From Marinobacterium_E sp035458585 (GTDB lineage Bacteria > Pseudomonadota > Gammaproteobacteria > Pseudomonadales > Balneatricaceae), in NCBI GenBank assembly GCA_035458585.1, contig DATHZN010000111.1, forward strand, positions 1-41,335: a DNA stretch of 41,335 bases, read 5' to 3'. A program made the position numbers and the translations under genes. Positions 33,609 to 40,906 of this stretch are shown piece by piece; the first letter of the stretch is position 1, and each line of letters starts with the position of its first letter. The notes under the pieces were generated by a model. It was not told the DNA's origin, searched no databases, and worked only from the letters and a program-made list of their open reading frames with translations.

Positions 33609-34454
33609 TCACCGCAATAACAGCAGCGGTGCACTGCAGCGTCTAACCAAAGTTGAGGTGGTGCTACCCACCAGAAGATGACGAATGCGACTGTGACCGT
33701 ATGCGCCCATCACAAGAAGATCGGCAGAGGTGATCTCGAGCTGTTGTAAAATGATTTCGTCAGCTTCTCCCGCTAGAAGTTGTGCATCAACTTCAAAACC
33801 AGCACTCACCAGCCTCTGCTCCGCACCCTCTAACTCTTTACGTGTATCGTAGGTTGATGGTCCTACCATGATCAGAGTGCAGCTCACGCCCTTCAGCAGC
33901 GGGCTTTCAGCGACCATCTGCAACGCTTTGCGTGAGGTGGCACTGCCGTCAAATGCCAATAGAAAACGTGCCGGTTCGACGAGGGCTTTATCTGTCAGCA
34001 GAATAGGACGGTGTAGCGCCCTTATCGTCGGTTCAATATGAACACCCAAAGAGTCGCCATGCGAACCCTTACCGAGAATCAACAGACGCGTTTCGGGTTG
34101 CATCTCTTGCAAACAATTGACGAAATCATCATGACGTTGAGTGGTTGAGGGTTCGAATGCTTCATCCTCTCGTGCCCGCTCCAAGGCGGCCGCCAGCATC
34201 AGTCTCCCCTGTTCGCGAGCCAGTTTGGCACGTTTGGCGTCCAGTTCAGCCAGCTCTTCCAGCAGAGCTTCGCGTGCCCCCAAGCCAATGGTACCGCTTA
34301 ACGGTGCATCCTGTTCTATTGGGAACTCGCGGCGATCCAGAACATGCAGCAGGCAGAGGGGAGCCAGCAGTCGTTTACTGGCCCAGGCCGCGGTGTCGCA
34401 CACTGCTTCTGGCAGCGCTCCTGTTCCGTCGATACAGGCAAGGACTTTACTCAT
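33609..34454 (-). CDS. Universal stress protein, tandem Usp domains
   Basis: Two UspA-like domains in 281 residues. The C-terminal one carries the ATP-binding signature G-x2-G-x9-GS (GAYGHSRIRHLLVGS); the N-terminal one has GKGSHGDSLGVH but lacks the full signature, so it probably does not bind nucleotide. GGAG lies six bases before the ATG. It begins ten bases after the SulP gene stop, so the two are co-transcribed. Pairings of SulP transporters with Usp proteins are common, and the Usp may regulate transport through its nucleotide state. Confidence 0.92.
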   Translation of the reverse strand: MSKVLACIDGTGALPEAVCDTAAWASKRLLAPLCLLHVLDRREFPIEQDAPLSGTIGLGAREALLEELAELDAKRAKLAREQGRLMLAAALERAREDEAFEPSTTQRHDDFVNCLQEMQPETRLLILGKGSHGDSLGVHIEPTIRALHRPILLTDKALVEPARFLLAFDGSATSRKALQMVAESPLLKGVSCTLIMVGPSTYDTRKELEGAEQRLVSAGFEVDAQLLAGEADEIILQQLEITSADLLVMGAYGHSRIRHLLVGSTTSTLVRRCSAPLLLLR

Positions 34455-34464
34455 GCAGGGCTCC

Positions 34465-35940
34465 TTAGTGTCCCATCAGTTCGTCAATAGCTTCAGGTTT
34501 GTCGTGGACTGAGAATCGGTCAACAATGGTTGCGCTCGCCTCGTTCATACCAATAACCTCAACTTCAATTCCCTCTCTGCGGAACTTCAACACTACTTTG
34601 TCCAGCGCACTAACAGCCGTTATATCCCAAAAATGTGCGCGAGAGAGGTCGATGACGACGCGGTCAAGATCCGCTTTGAAATCGAAGGCCGAGATGAATT
34701 TATCGCTGGAACTGAAGAAAACCTGTCCCACGACGGTGTAGGCAACCTCGTTCGGAGCCGATTGTTTTTTTCCGATAAAGAGGAATTGACCGATCTTGTT
34801 GGCAAAAAAGAGCGAGGCCAGCAGCACACCTGCGAATACGCCGTATGCAAGATTATGGGTGGCAACCACAACAGCCACAGTCACTAGCATGACGATATTA
34901 GTCGACATTGGGTACTTCTTCAGATTGAGAATAGACTCCCAACTAAAGGTGCCGATAGATACCATAATCATAACGGCTACCAGAGCGGCCATAGGAATTT
35001 GCGACACCCATTCGTCAAGAAAAACGACCAAGATGAGCAGCACTACACCGGCAATAAGTGTCGACAGACGGGTGCGACCGCCGGACTTAACGTTGATTAC
35101 CGACTGACCGATCATTGCACAACCCGCCATACCGCCAAACAGACCGGAGACAATATTTGCAGCTCCCTGACCCTTGCACTCGCGGTTCTTGTCACTGGGT
35201 GTATCTGTTAGCTCATCCACAATAGTGGCCGTCATTAATGACTCCAACAGACCCACAACCGCTAAGGGTAGAGAGTAGGGGAGAATGATCCACAAGGTCT
35301 CGAGGTTAAGCGGAACGTCTGGCCAGAGGAAGATTGGGAGTGCATCGGGTAGTTCTCCCATGTCGCCAACCGTGCGAATATCCAAACCCATTACCATGGA
35401 GACTGCTGTAAGCAGCAGTATGCACACCAGCGGTGATGGAATTTTGTTTGTCAGCAGTGGGAAGGTGTAAATGATTACAAGCCCCGCTGCCGTCATTGCA
35501 TAAACATGCCAGGTGACATCAATCAGCTCTGGTAGCTGTGCCATAAAAATCAATATTGCCAGAGCATTCACAAAGCCTGTCACAACCGAACGAGAGACGA
35601 ATCGCATCAGTGAGCCCAGGCGCAGGTAGCCGGCCAGTATCTGAAACACACCTGTGAGCAGTGTTGCAGCTAACAAGTACTCTAGACCATGTTCTTTTAC
35701 CAGGGTGACCATCAGCAGAGCCATGGCTCCGGTCGCAGCGGAGATCATGCCCGGACGACCACCGGCGAAGGCGGTGACAACCGCAATACAGAAAGAGGCG
35801 TACAGACCCACTTTAGGGTCGACACCGGCGATAATCGAGAAGGCGATCGCTTCGGGGATCAGAGCTAGCGCAACGACCAAACCAGAGAGGATGTCGCCAC
35901 GTATGTTGGAAAACCAGTTGTAGTGCAGAGAAGGGTTCAT
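34465..35940 (-). CDS. SulP-family anion transporter with STAS domain
   Basis: A 491-residue membrane transporter of the SLC26/SulP family. The membrane part has the expected 14-helix pattern, with LSGLVVALALIPEAIAFSIIAGVDPKVGLYAS and ESLMTATIVDELTDTPSD typical of bacterial members. The C-terminal STAS domain covers about 400-491 (VVIDLSRAHFWDITAVSALDK and later EASATIVDRF). The shape and STAS end resemble the bicarbonate transporter BicA, but SulP proteins also move sulfate or dicarboxylates, so the substrate is open. AAGG lies upstream of the ATG. It is the first gene of a SulP-Usp pair. Confidence 0.9.
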   Translation of the reverse strand: MNPSLHYNWFSNIRGDILSGLVVALALIPEAIAFSIIAGVDPKVGLYASFCIAVVTAFAGGRPGMISAATGAMALLMVTLVKEHGLEYLLAATLLTGVFQILAGYLRLGSLMRFVSRSVVTGFVNALAILIFMAQLPELIDVTWHVYAMTAAGLVIIYTFPLLTNKIPSPLVCILLLTAVSMVMGLDIRTVGDMGELPDALPIFLWPDVPLNLETLWIILPYSLPLAVVGLLESLMTATIVDELTDTPSDKNRECKGQGAANIVSGLFGGMAGCAMIGQSVINVKSGGRTRLSTLIAGVVLLILVVFLDEWVSQIPMAALVAVMIMVSIGTFSWESILNLKKYPMSTNIVMLVTVAVVVATHNLAYGVFAGVLLASLFFANKIGQFLFIGKKQSAPNEVAYTVVGQVFFSSSDKFISAFDFKADLDRVVIDLSRAHFWDITAVSALDKVVLKFRREGIEVEVIGMNEASATIVDRFSVHDKPEAIDELMGH

Positions 35941-36000
35941 GCTTGCCTTAATGTCGCTGTTTTTACGAAGACGAAAAAAGGCGCAATTCTAGCAGAGAAT

Positions 36001-36057
36001 GGCCCAAGCTACGAATTACAGGAGAGCAACACAGATTTTCCCCGAGTAGCTTAGGCC
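36001..36057. repeat. Long-loop inverted repeat before the SulP gene
   Basis: GGCCCAAGCTAC at 36001-36012 pairs with GTAGCTTAGGCC at 36046-36057 with one mismatch, enclosing a 33-nt loop. It lies between the end of the small HTH-like gene and the SulP promoter region. It may terminate the former or bind a regulator of the latter; neither is shown by the sequence. Confidence 0.45.
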
Positions 36058-36066
36058 CTCCGCTCA

Positions 36067-36318
36067 CTATTTCTCTTTTGGCAATGTCCCGATTGGAGGT
36101 ATGTGCGACTGAAAAAAGCTTATATGAGTGTTGAAACCCCGAGAGAGACTTAGCGCTCGCATGTGGTTCATCGGTAGTTCCCCACGTAGAATAGCGTTGA
36201 ACTCATCCAGCGGCATGTTGCAGAGGATTGCGGCCTCTGCCTCCGACATCTTAGTTGGCTTAAGGTAAAGTTCGTAGATCAGAGTACCGATTCCGGCATT
36301 GGGGTCGAGTTCTAACAT
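36067..36318 (-). CDS. Small XRE/HigA-like HTH protein
   Basis: An 83-residue protein resembling the HigA/XRE antidote fold: GIGTLIYELYLKPTKMSEAEAAILCNMPLDEFNAILRG aligns by eye with the helix-turn-helix, and MNHMRALSLSRGFNTHISFF with the following helices. No toxin gene sits beside it, so it is more likely a stand-alone regulator than part of a toxin-antitoxin pair. An ATG at 36318 gives this form; a longer frame starts at 36366 and would overlap the divergent plus-strand gene. Neither start has a clear ribosome site. The family assignment is by pattern only. Confidence 0.55.
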   Translation of the reverse strand: MLELDPNAGIGTLIYELYLKPTKMSEAEAAILCNMPLDEFNAILRGELPMNHMRALSLSRGFNTHISFFQSHIPPIGTLPKEK

Positions 36319-36343
36319 AAAGTAATTTTTTAAGAGTTGGTTA

Positions 36344-36826
36344 ATGAGTACAGAACTTACATACACACTGATTTTGGGCGGTGTCGCTATTATTGTCGCT
36401 TTAGGGCTGCTGATCTACAAACAGTTAAACGTAGCGCGAGCTCAACGCGAGGCTAATGAAGAGCGTCTGGCGAAGCACGCTGCAGAGGCGCAAAAGCATC
36501 GTGACTACCTGTTAGAGAGCTCTAAAGTGATTGCTAATGCAATTCTCAACGACGATAAAATTACGCTAACTGAAGGATGTATAAGGTTAAAGGTAATGCT
36601 CGACAATCTAGACCCACAGCTGCACCAGCATCCGCATTACGGTGTCTTTGAAGAGGTCTATAACCGTACCTCGCATATTCCTATTCTGACTGACTGGCGT
36701 GAGTTGGAACGCCAACAGCAGCGCGCCTTTGAGAAAGAGATGCGCGCGATTGAGCGAGACTGCGAAAATCGCATTAATGAAGCCGCTAAACGGCTGCTTA
36801 AGGATCCGATTCTACAGGGCCACTGA
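36344..36826 (+). CDS. DUF2489-family membrane-anchored protein
   Basis: A 160-residue protein with one N-terminal TM helix (about 8-26) followed by a charged, mostly helical cytoplasmic domain. It matches my memory of the DUF2489 family (SSKVIANAILNDDKITLTEGCIRLKVMLD). The function is unknown. Its ATG is 25 bp from the start of the divergent HTH-like gene, so the promoter must overlap that gene. The stop shares a base with the next gene (TGATG). Confidence 0.8.
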   Translation: MSTELTYTLILGGVAIIVALGLLIYKQLNVARAQREANEERLAKHAAEAQKHRDYLLESSKVIANAILNDDKITLTEGCIRLKVMLDNLDPQLHQHPHYGVFEEVYNRTSHIPILTDWRELERQQQRAFEKEMRAIERDCENRINEAAKRLLKDPILQGH

Positions 36827-37200
36827 TGGAGCTTCTGCTGGTCTTTGTTATTACGCTGATCTTCTCTCTGGGTTTGGTGTTTGCACTGAGCTTCGGTAAG
36901 GCGCCTACCTACAGGCCCAGCAGAGATCAAGTGGTGGCCCTGCTGGAGGGTCTGCTTAACGGAAGTGCTACCCATAGCCAGTGGGATCTGTTCATTGGTA
37001 TGCCCATACAGCATGATGAGGCGCTTGAGGCCGTGCGGGTAAACTGTGTAATCCTGCATGAAGGGCTGGATGGATCTGATCCTGCGCGTGAGGGAATTGA
37101 CGGTTACATCTATGATCGTGCTGGGCGCGAGAGGATCGCTAAAATTCTAGAAGATCTGCGGTTAGTGATTGAGAAATCACCAATCACCCGCGAGTTTTGA
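36826..37200 (+). CDS. Hypothetical small membrane protein
   Basis: A 124-residue protein with one N-terminal TM helix (LLLVFVITLIFSLGLVF) and a soluble domain containing QVVALLEGLLNGSATHSQWDLFIGMPI and ERIAKILEDLRLVIEK. I do not recognise its family by name. The 1-nt overlap with the DUF2489 gene indicates that the two are made together and may form one complex at the membrane. Confidence 0.75.
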   Translation: MELLLVFVITLIFSLGLVFALSFGKAPTYRPSRDQVVALLEGLLNGSATHSQWDLFIGMPIQHDEALEAVRVNCVILHEGLDGSDPAREGIDGYIYDRAGRERIAKILEDLRLVIEKSPITREF

Positions 37201-37225
37201 CTGCATTTGAATCCGAGGATACCTC

Positions 37226-38374
37226 ATGGTAATGCCGCCCTCTAAACTACCCAAGGTCGGGCTTACGATCTTCTCGCAGATGTCAGCTTTGGCAGCTAAG
37301 CACTCTGCAATCAACCTCTCTCAGGGTTTTCCCGACTACAACGGGCCGCAAGCCTTGTTGGATTCGGTAGCCAAGCAGGTCAGTGCAGGCTTCAACCAAT
37401 ATGCGCCCATGCCTGGCCTTTCTGAACTGCGCCAAGCGATCGCTGCTAAGGTAGAGCAGCTCTATGCTCGAAGAGTCGATCCTGAACACGAGGTGACAGT
37501 GACGCCCGGCGCTACTGAGGCGATCTATACGGCGATTACGGCCTGTGTTGCAGCGGGTGATGAGGTGATCATTTTTGACCCGGCTTATGACAGTTACCGC
37601 CCCGCGGTAGAGTTGAACGGCGGAATTGCGGTTAACATTCCGCTGTTGCCACCCGACTTCGCTATAGACTGGGCCCGAGTACGTGCTGCGATTACGTCCC
37701 GCACGCGAATGATCATAATAAACACCCCGCACAACCCGACTGGACAGGTATGGAGTGCACTAGATCTCGATGCGCTTGAAGATTGCGTACGCCAGACTGA
37801 TATCCTGTTGCTCTGCGACGAGGTATATGAGCACCTTGTTTTTGATGGTCTAGAACATCAGAGTGTAAATCGGCGGCCGGAGTTGGCGCAGCGCAGTTTT
37901 ATCGTCTCTTCCTTTGGGAAAACCTATCATGTGACGGGTTGGCGCGTGGGCTACTGTGTAGCTCCAGCCGAATTGATGGCCGAGTTTCGCAAGCTTCATC
38001 AATACATCACATTTAACACTCATACTCCGCTGCAGTGTGCGCTGGCTGATTTCATGCAGCAACAACCGAATTATCCTCAAACCTTACCCGGGTTCTTCCA
38101 GGCCAAGCGCGATCGTCTCGCGGCTGGATTGGCGCAGAGTCGGTTTAAGCTACTCAATTCCAGTGGCACTTACTTTCAGTTGGTCGACTACACTGGCATT
38201 AGTGACCTGCCAGATGATCAGTTTGCTATTTGGTTGCTTGAGCAGGCGGGCGTGGCAGCGATACCGCTGTCCCCTTTTTATGCAAATGGTGAGCAGACCG
38301 GCTGTGTACGCCTCTGTTTCGCTAAACAGGATTCGACGCTCGACCGGGCACTGGAAGGTTTATGCAGCATTTAA
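37226..38374 (+). CDS. Methionine (glutamine-type) aminotransferase, YbdL-like
   Basis: Fold-type I, class I/II PLP-dependent aminotransferase of 382 residues. The cofactor lysine is K232 in SSFGKTYHVTGWRVG. N170 (PHNPTG), D198 and Y201 (CDEVYEH) contact the cofactor. The opening NLSQGFPDYNGP and length fit the YbdL/kynurenine-aminotransferase group, which transaminates methionine and aromatic amino acids. GAGGA lies six bases upstream of ATG 37226. It overlaps by 13 bases an omega-amidase gene, which strongly suggests a methionine/glutamine transaminase role with alpha-ketoglutaramate as by-product. Confidence 0.9.
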   Translation: MVMPPSKLPKVGLTIFSQMSALAAKHSAINLSQGFPDYNGPQALLDSVAKQVSAGFNQYAPMPGLSELRQAIAAKVEQLYARRVDPEHEVTVTPGATEAIYTAITACVAAGDEVIIFDPAYDSYRPAVELNGGIAVNIPLLPPDFAIDWARVRAAITSRTRMIIINTPHNPTGQVWSALDLDALEDCVRQTDILLLCDEVYEHLVFDGLEHQSVNRRPELAQRSFIVSSFGKTYHVTGWRVGYCVAPAELMAEFRKLHQYITFNTHTPLQCALADFMQQQPNYPQTLPGFFQAKRDRLAAGLAQSRFKLLNSSGTYFQLVDYTGISDLPDDQFAIWLLEQAGVAAIPLSPFYANGEQTGCVRLCFAKQDSTLDRALEGLCSI

Positions 38375-39162
38375 CGGTACGCACAATTCAGACTGAAATT
38401 ACCTGGCAGGATCCGAAGGCAAATCAACTGCACTTTGAGGCGCTGATTCGGGACTCTTCTGACGCTGATCTGATCGTTCTACCCGAGATGTTTCTGACTG
38501 GCTTTACCATGGAACCTGAGGCAGTGGCAGAGTCCCAAGACGGTGCTCAGGTCAAATGGCTGCTCTCTCTGGCACAGGAGATTGGTGCTGCTATTTGCGG
38601 TAGCTTGGTGATCAGAGCTGGTGATGAGTACTTTAATCGTCTGCTTTTCGTAACACCCGAAGGCCGCCTCTGCCGCTATGATAAACGCCACCTCTTTCGC
38701 ATGGGCAGTGAACACGAGCACTACAAGGCGGGCGAGGAGCGAACCGTGATTCATTATCGTGGTTGGAGAATTCTTCCAACCATCTGTTATGACTTGCGTT
38801 TCCCAGTCTGGTGTCGCAACCGTAATGATTATGACCTGATGCTCTGTGTCGCTAACTGGCCAGCTCCACGGCGCTTGAATTGGCGCGTACTCTTGCAAGC
38901 TCGGGCGGTTGAAAACCAGGCTTATGTTGTGGGTGTTAACCGTGTCGGTCAGGATGGAAAAGGTCTGGAATACGCCGGTGACTCAATGATCCTCAGCTTT
39001 CGCGGAGAACCGTTGGTGGACTCCGAGGTCGGACAGGCCTACAGCGGAAAGGCCACTCTGGATCTCGAAGCACTGGACGATTTTAAGCAGAAGTTCCCCG
39101 CCTGGGCCGATGCCGACAGCTTTGATCTTGCCTATGTTCGGCGCCGCGTCATAGAGCTCTAA
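38362..39162 (+). CDS. Omega-amidase, YafV-like nitrilase-fold hydrolase
   Basis: Nitrilase-superfamily amidase with the catalytic triad E42 (LPEMFLTGF), K108 (YDKRHLF) and C142 (ICYDLRFP). It matches the YafV/Nit2 group, which hydrolyses alpha-ketoglutaramate or alpha-ketosuccinamate to a 2-oxoacid and ammonia. The overlap with the aminotransferase gene fits this: the amidase pulls the transamination forward. Its TAA stop overlaps the stop of the converging CheR-type gene in the four bases CTAA (39159-39162). Confidence 0.92.
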   Translation: MQHLTVRTIQTEITWQDPKANQLHFEALIRDSSDADLIVLPEMFLTGFTMEPEAVAESQDGAQVKWLLSLAQEIGAAICGSLVIRAGDEYFNRLLFVTPEGRLCRYDKRHLFRMGSEHEHYKAGEERTVIHYRGWRILPTICYDLRFPVWCRNRNDYDLMLCVANWPAPRRLNWRVLLQARAVENQAYVVGVNRVGQDGKGLEYAGDSMILSFRGEPLVDSEVGQAYSGKATLDLEALDDFKQKFPAWADADSFDLAYVRRRVIEL

Positions 39163-40589
39163 CGTTTATTCAATGGTGAGAAATTTAGCGCTTTATATAT
39201 CCGCGAGGATGGCACCTTTGCCACGAAGAGGGAGCGTGAGGTTCCGGTTGATTCTGACCGACCCAGCATCAACAGTCCCCCGGGTTTAAGGACTGAGTGA
39301 AATCGCTTAATCAGTTCATCTTGAGTGTCCGCTTTGAAATAAATTAGTAAGTTACGGCATACCACTAGATCAAATTCACTGAGGGTGGGGTAGGTGAGCA
39401 GGTCATGCCGGTTAAATAGAATCGAGCTTTTTATCGAACTTGCGATATCGTATCTTTCCCCGACGCGTTTCAGATCTTTCGGCAGGTAATAGGCGGGAAT
39501 ATCCTTAACCGATTTGCTTGTGTACAGACCCTCTCTAGCACGACTGAGTGCCCGGCGGCTCAAGTCCGTTCCATAAATAGAGACCCTGATGGGGCGCCCG
39601 ATCTGTTCAACCAGGCGGTCAGCCAGCATCGCCAGCGAATATGTCTCTTCACCTGTAGAGCATCCTGCGCTCCACACCCTGAGGCTATCTTTGCCGGACT
39701 GAAGATAGTCCAACAGGATCTCGTAGAGATCGTCGAAAGCTGTCGGCTGACGAAAGAAAGAGGTCGTTCCAATCAGCAGGTCTTCATACAGTCGGCTTAA
39801 CTCATTCCTGTCGGACTGAAGTTTGAGGTAGTAAGTGTCGACACAAGACTCACCGAGCTGCTCTAAGCGGTGCTCAAGCCGTTTAATAAGCGATGGCTCT
39901 CTATAACGCCTCAGGTCGGATTGTTGATGATCATTGAGGAGTTCCAGTATGCGTTCGAATATCTGTCGCTCAATCAGGGGCTTGGTCACGAAGGCCTGAC
40001 GCTCAGTGCTCCGGTGCTGCTGTATCGCGTTTGCCAGTTCTCTGGTTTCAAGAAATCCAGTTGTTTGAGTTGCTTCATGAAGTCGCGCGGAAAACGCTGG
40101 GTCACTACGCTCTAACCCTTTTGGGAGCAGAATCTGTCCTCGATGTTGTCGAATTTCAAAAGCTGCTCGTAATAACTGATGTCTATCGCCAATCTCCATG
40201 GGTATTAGGCTGGTGTGAGCTCCGAAGTACTTGCCGAGGGACTCAGCGATATGCAAGAGTGCGTCGCCCTCTGGGCGATCGATTTGGAGTAACTGGTCAC
40301 GGGCATTGAGTTGGTAAAGTTTTGCAGGGTCCAGCAGGATAATTTGTCCGGCAGTGAGTGATATGCTTTTAGCCGCGATCACTGAGCGAAGCTGGGTATC
40401 GAGCTGTATCTGAATCTGCAGCTGGCGTCGAGCGTCTGTATCGCCTTTGAAATTAATCAACAGGCAACCTTCAAAGTTCTTTGGCAGAGCCAGCACAAGC
40501 TGTCTCAACTCAAAGGATTGAGCGGTGGTGGCTAGTATGAGCGTTACACTGCTCGGTCTGGAGTTATGTACATGGGTGTAAATAGCCAT
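39159..40589 (-). CDS. CheR-type methyltransferase fused to a degenerate CheB domain
   Basis: A 476-residue fusion. The C-terminal half (about 205-476) is a CheR glutamate methyltransferase: LLIGTTSFFR (271-280), the SAM motif SAGCSTGEETYS (307-318), GTDLSRRALSRAREGLY, and VVCRNLLIYF (409-418). The N-terminal part (about 14-192) follows a CheB methylesterase from end to end, but catalytic positions appear lost. The serine motif GxSxGG reads TTAQSF (21-26), the histidine site reads INFKG (45-49), and the aspartate loop GxGxDG reads MEIGDRH (131-137). The linker and LLIGTTSFFR are typical of CheB-CheR chimeras. There is no PAS or kinase extension. No chemoreceptor or che gene is nearby, so the methylation target is unknown. 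The ATG at 40589 lacks a clear ribosome site. Confidence 0.8.
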   Translation of the reverse strand: MAIYTHVHNSRPSSVTLILATTAQSFELRQLVLALPKNFEGCLLINFKGDTDARRQLQIQIQLDTQLRSVIAAKSISLTAGQIILLDPAKLYQLNARDQLLQIDRPEGDALLHIAESLGKYFGAHTSLIPMEIGDRHQLLRAAFEIRQHRGQILLPKGLERSDPAFSARLHEATQTTGFLETRELANAIQQHRSTERQAFVTKPLIERQIFERILELLNDHQQSDLRRYREPSLIKRLEHRLEQLGESCVDTYYLKLQSDRNELSRLYEDLLIGTTSFFRQPTAFDDLYEILLDYLQSGKDSLRVWSAGCSTGEETYSLAMLADRLVEQIGRPIRVSIYGTDLSRRALSRAREGLYTSKSVKDIPAYYLPKDLKRVGERYDIASSIKSSILFNRHDLLTYPTLSEFDLVVCRNLLIYFKADTQDELIKRFHSVLKPGGLLMLGRSESTGTSRSLFVAKVPSSRIYKALNFSPLNKR

Positions 40590-40906
40590 CTAGCAGCCGC
40601 GCTGAAACTGAGCCCTGCGGAATTTTGTCTTAAGCAAAACAGCTCCTAAAGTCAGGCTTGTCCTGAGTGAGAGATCTTTTCTGAGACCTACTGTAAGCCT
40701 CGCCAAAAAGTTAACCAAGCTGTCACGCTGAGATCTACAGTTTCAGATTGATCGCATGAAGCGGCAAAATTGGCTTCATCATCGGCTGCCGATAGCGATA
40801 AAGCACTATAAAGAGTCTAACATACAAAGGTATCTGCAGCAGGTTTGGCGCCAGCGCCAGAGGACCTCGGCCCAACAGAACTGGCCTAACAACAATAGGA
40901 AAAGAG
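40590..40906. other. Intergenic region before the right-edge gene
   Basis: A gap of 317 bp between the divergent CheR-type gene and the next plus-strand gene. I see no convincing gene. A small frame at 40756-40974 crosses the real start downstream and has no recognisable features. TGGCGC/GCGCCA around two bases forms a compact hairpin near 40846-40859. AGGCTT (about 40653) and AAGCCT (about 40694) form a longer inverted repeat. No consensus promoter stands out. Confidence 0.4.

Noticed and set aside
36067..36366. Complete toxin-antitoxin pair
   Set aside because: No HigB-like or other toxin gene lies on either side of the HigA-like gene.
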